DNA from: Hyphomicrobiaceae bacterium UBA4118
Lineage (GTDB): Bacteria > Pseudomonadota > Alphaproteobacteria > Rhizobiales > Methyloligellaceae
NCBI GenBank assembly: GCA_002383105.1
Contig: DFXC01000062.1
Span: forward strand, 3,267 to 17,441
Length of the DNA: 14,175 nucleotides
Direction of reading: 5' to 3'
Numbering within the stretch: the first letter of the stretch is position 1; every line of letters starts with the position of its first letter. A program made the translations under genes and the position numbers. This document shows, in pieces, positions 14,166 to 14,175 of this stretch. The notes under the pieces are model-generated. The model ran no database searches, was not told the DNA's origin, and was given only the letters and a program-made list of their open reading frames with translations.

Positions 14166-14175
14166 GGGGGGGGGG
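14160..14175. other. Terminal run of 16 Gs, probable contig end or sequencing artefact
   Basis: The window closes with an uninterrupted G homopolymer. Part of it completes the inverted repeat with 14092-14102, but the length is best explained by an assembly breaking inside a repeat, or by poly-G calls from two-colour sequencing. Confidence 0.7.

Noticed and set aside
1..14175. CRISPR arrays, tRNA or rRNA genes, insertion sequences, prophage genes
   Set aside because: I saw no regularly spaced direct repeats, no tRNA-like cloverleaf with a recognisable T-loop, no rRNA segments, and no transposase, integrase or phage structural genes.

Overview
The window reads as a housekeeping segment of a high-GC alphaproteobacterial chromosome, most likely order Hyphomicrobiales (Rhizobiales). 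This rests on the protein families and gene neighbourhoods: ComF / glutaredoxin 3 / Nit-type amidase / DUF1178; UbiG divergent from LysC; and LysC / GAF-type PtsP / membrane HTH protein / RF1. The genus cannot be told from the sequence. Base composition is GC-rich throughout, apart from a patch inside the L,D-transpeptidase gene.

Layout. (a) 1-1976, plus strand: the last codons of an unidentified gene, argJ (arginine biosynthesis), mutT (nucleotide-pool sanitation) and a small Flp-type pilin. (b) 1973-2911, minus strand: a NDUFAF5-like SAM-binding protein whose stop codon shares a CTAG with the pilin stop. (c) 2960-5518, plus strand: comF, grxC, a deaminated-glutathione-amidase-type nitrilase and a DUF1178 protein; the last three are linked by ATGA overlaps and probably translationally coupled. 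(d) 5577-6114: an accessory BrnT/CopG-type toxin-antitoxin pair with a palindrome over its putative promoter and start codon. (e) 6254-7120: a secreted YkuD L,D-transpeptidase, convergent with ubiG (7124-7891, minus). (f) 8062-13973, plus strand: lysC preceded by a GC-rich hairpin leader, ptsP (nitrogen-PTS Enzyme I), a RodZ-like HTH/proline-rich/single-TM protein, and prfA. (g) 13974-14175: a hairpin-rich mosaic intergenic repeat ending in 16 consecutive Gs, which looks like a contig end.

Functionally the genes cover amino-acid biosynthesis (argJ, lysC), ubiquinone and probable complex I assembly (ubiG, NDUFAF5-like), thiol and glutathione maintenance (grxC, nit), nitrogen signalling (ptsP), cell-envelope remodelling (L,D-transpeptidase, RodZ-like protein), translation termination (prfA) and DNA uptake or repair (comF). 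I found no convincing undescribed multi-gene system. The points most worth a second look are the repeats and palindromes: the 15-bp tandem repeat at the end of grxC, the nested inverted repeat at brnT, the lysC leader hairpin, the WP-repeat linker of the membrane HTH protein, and the mosaic repeat where prmC would be expected.
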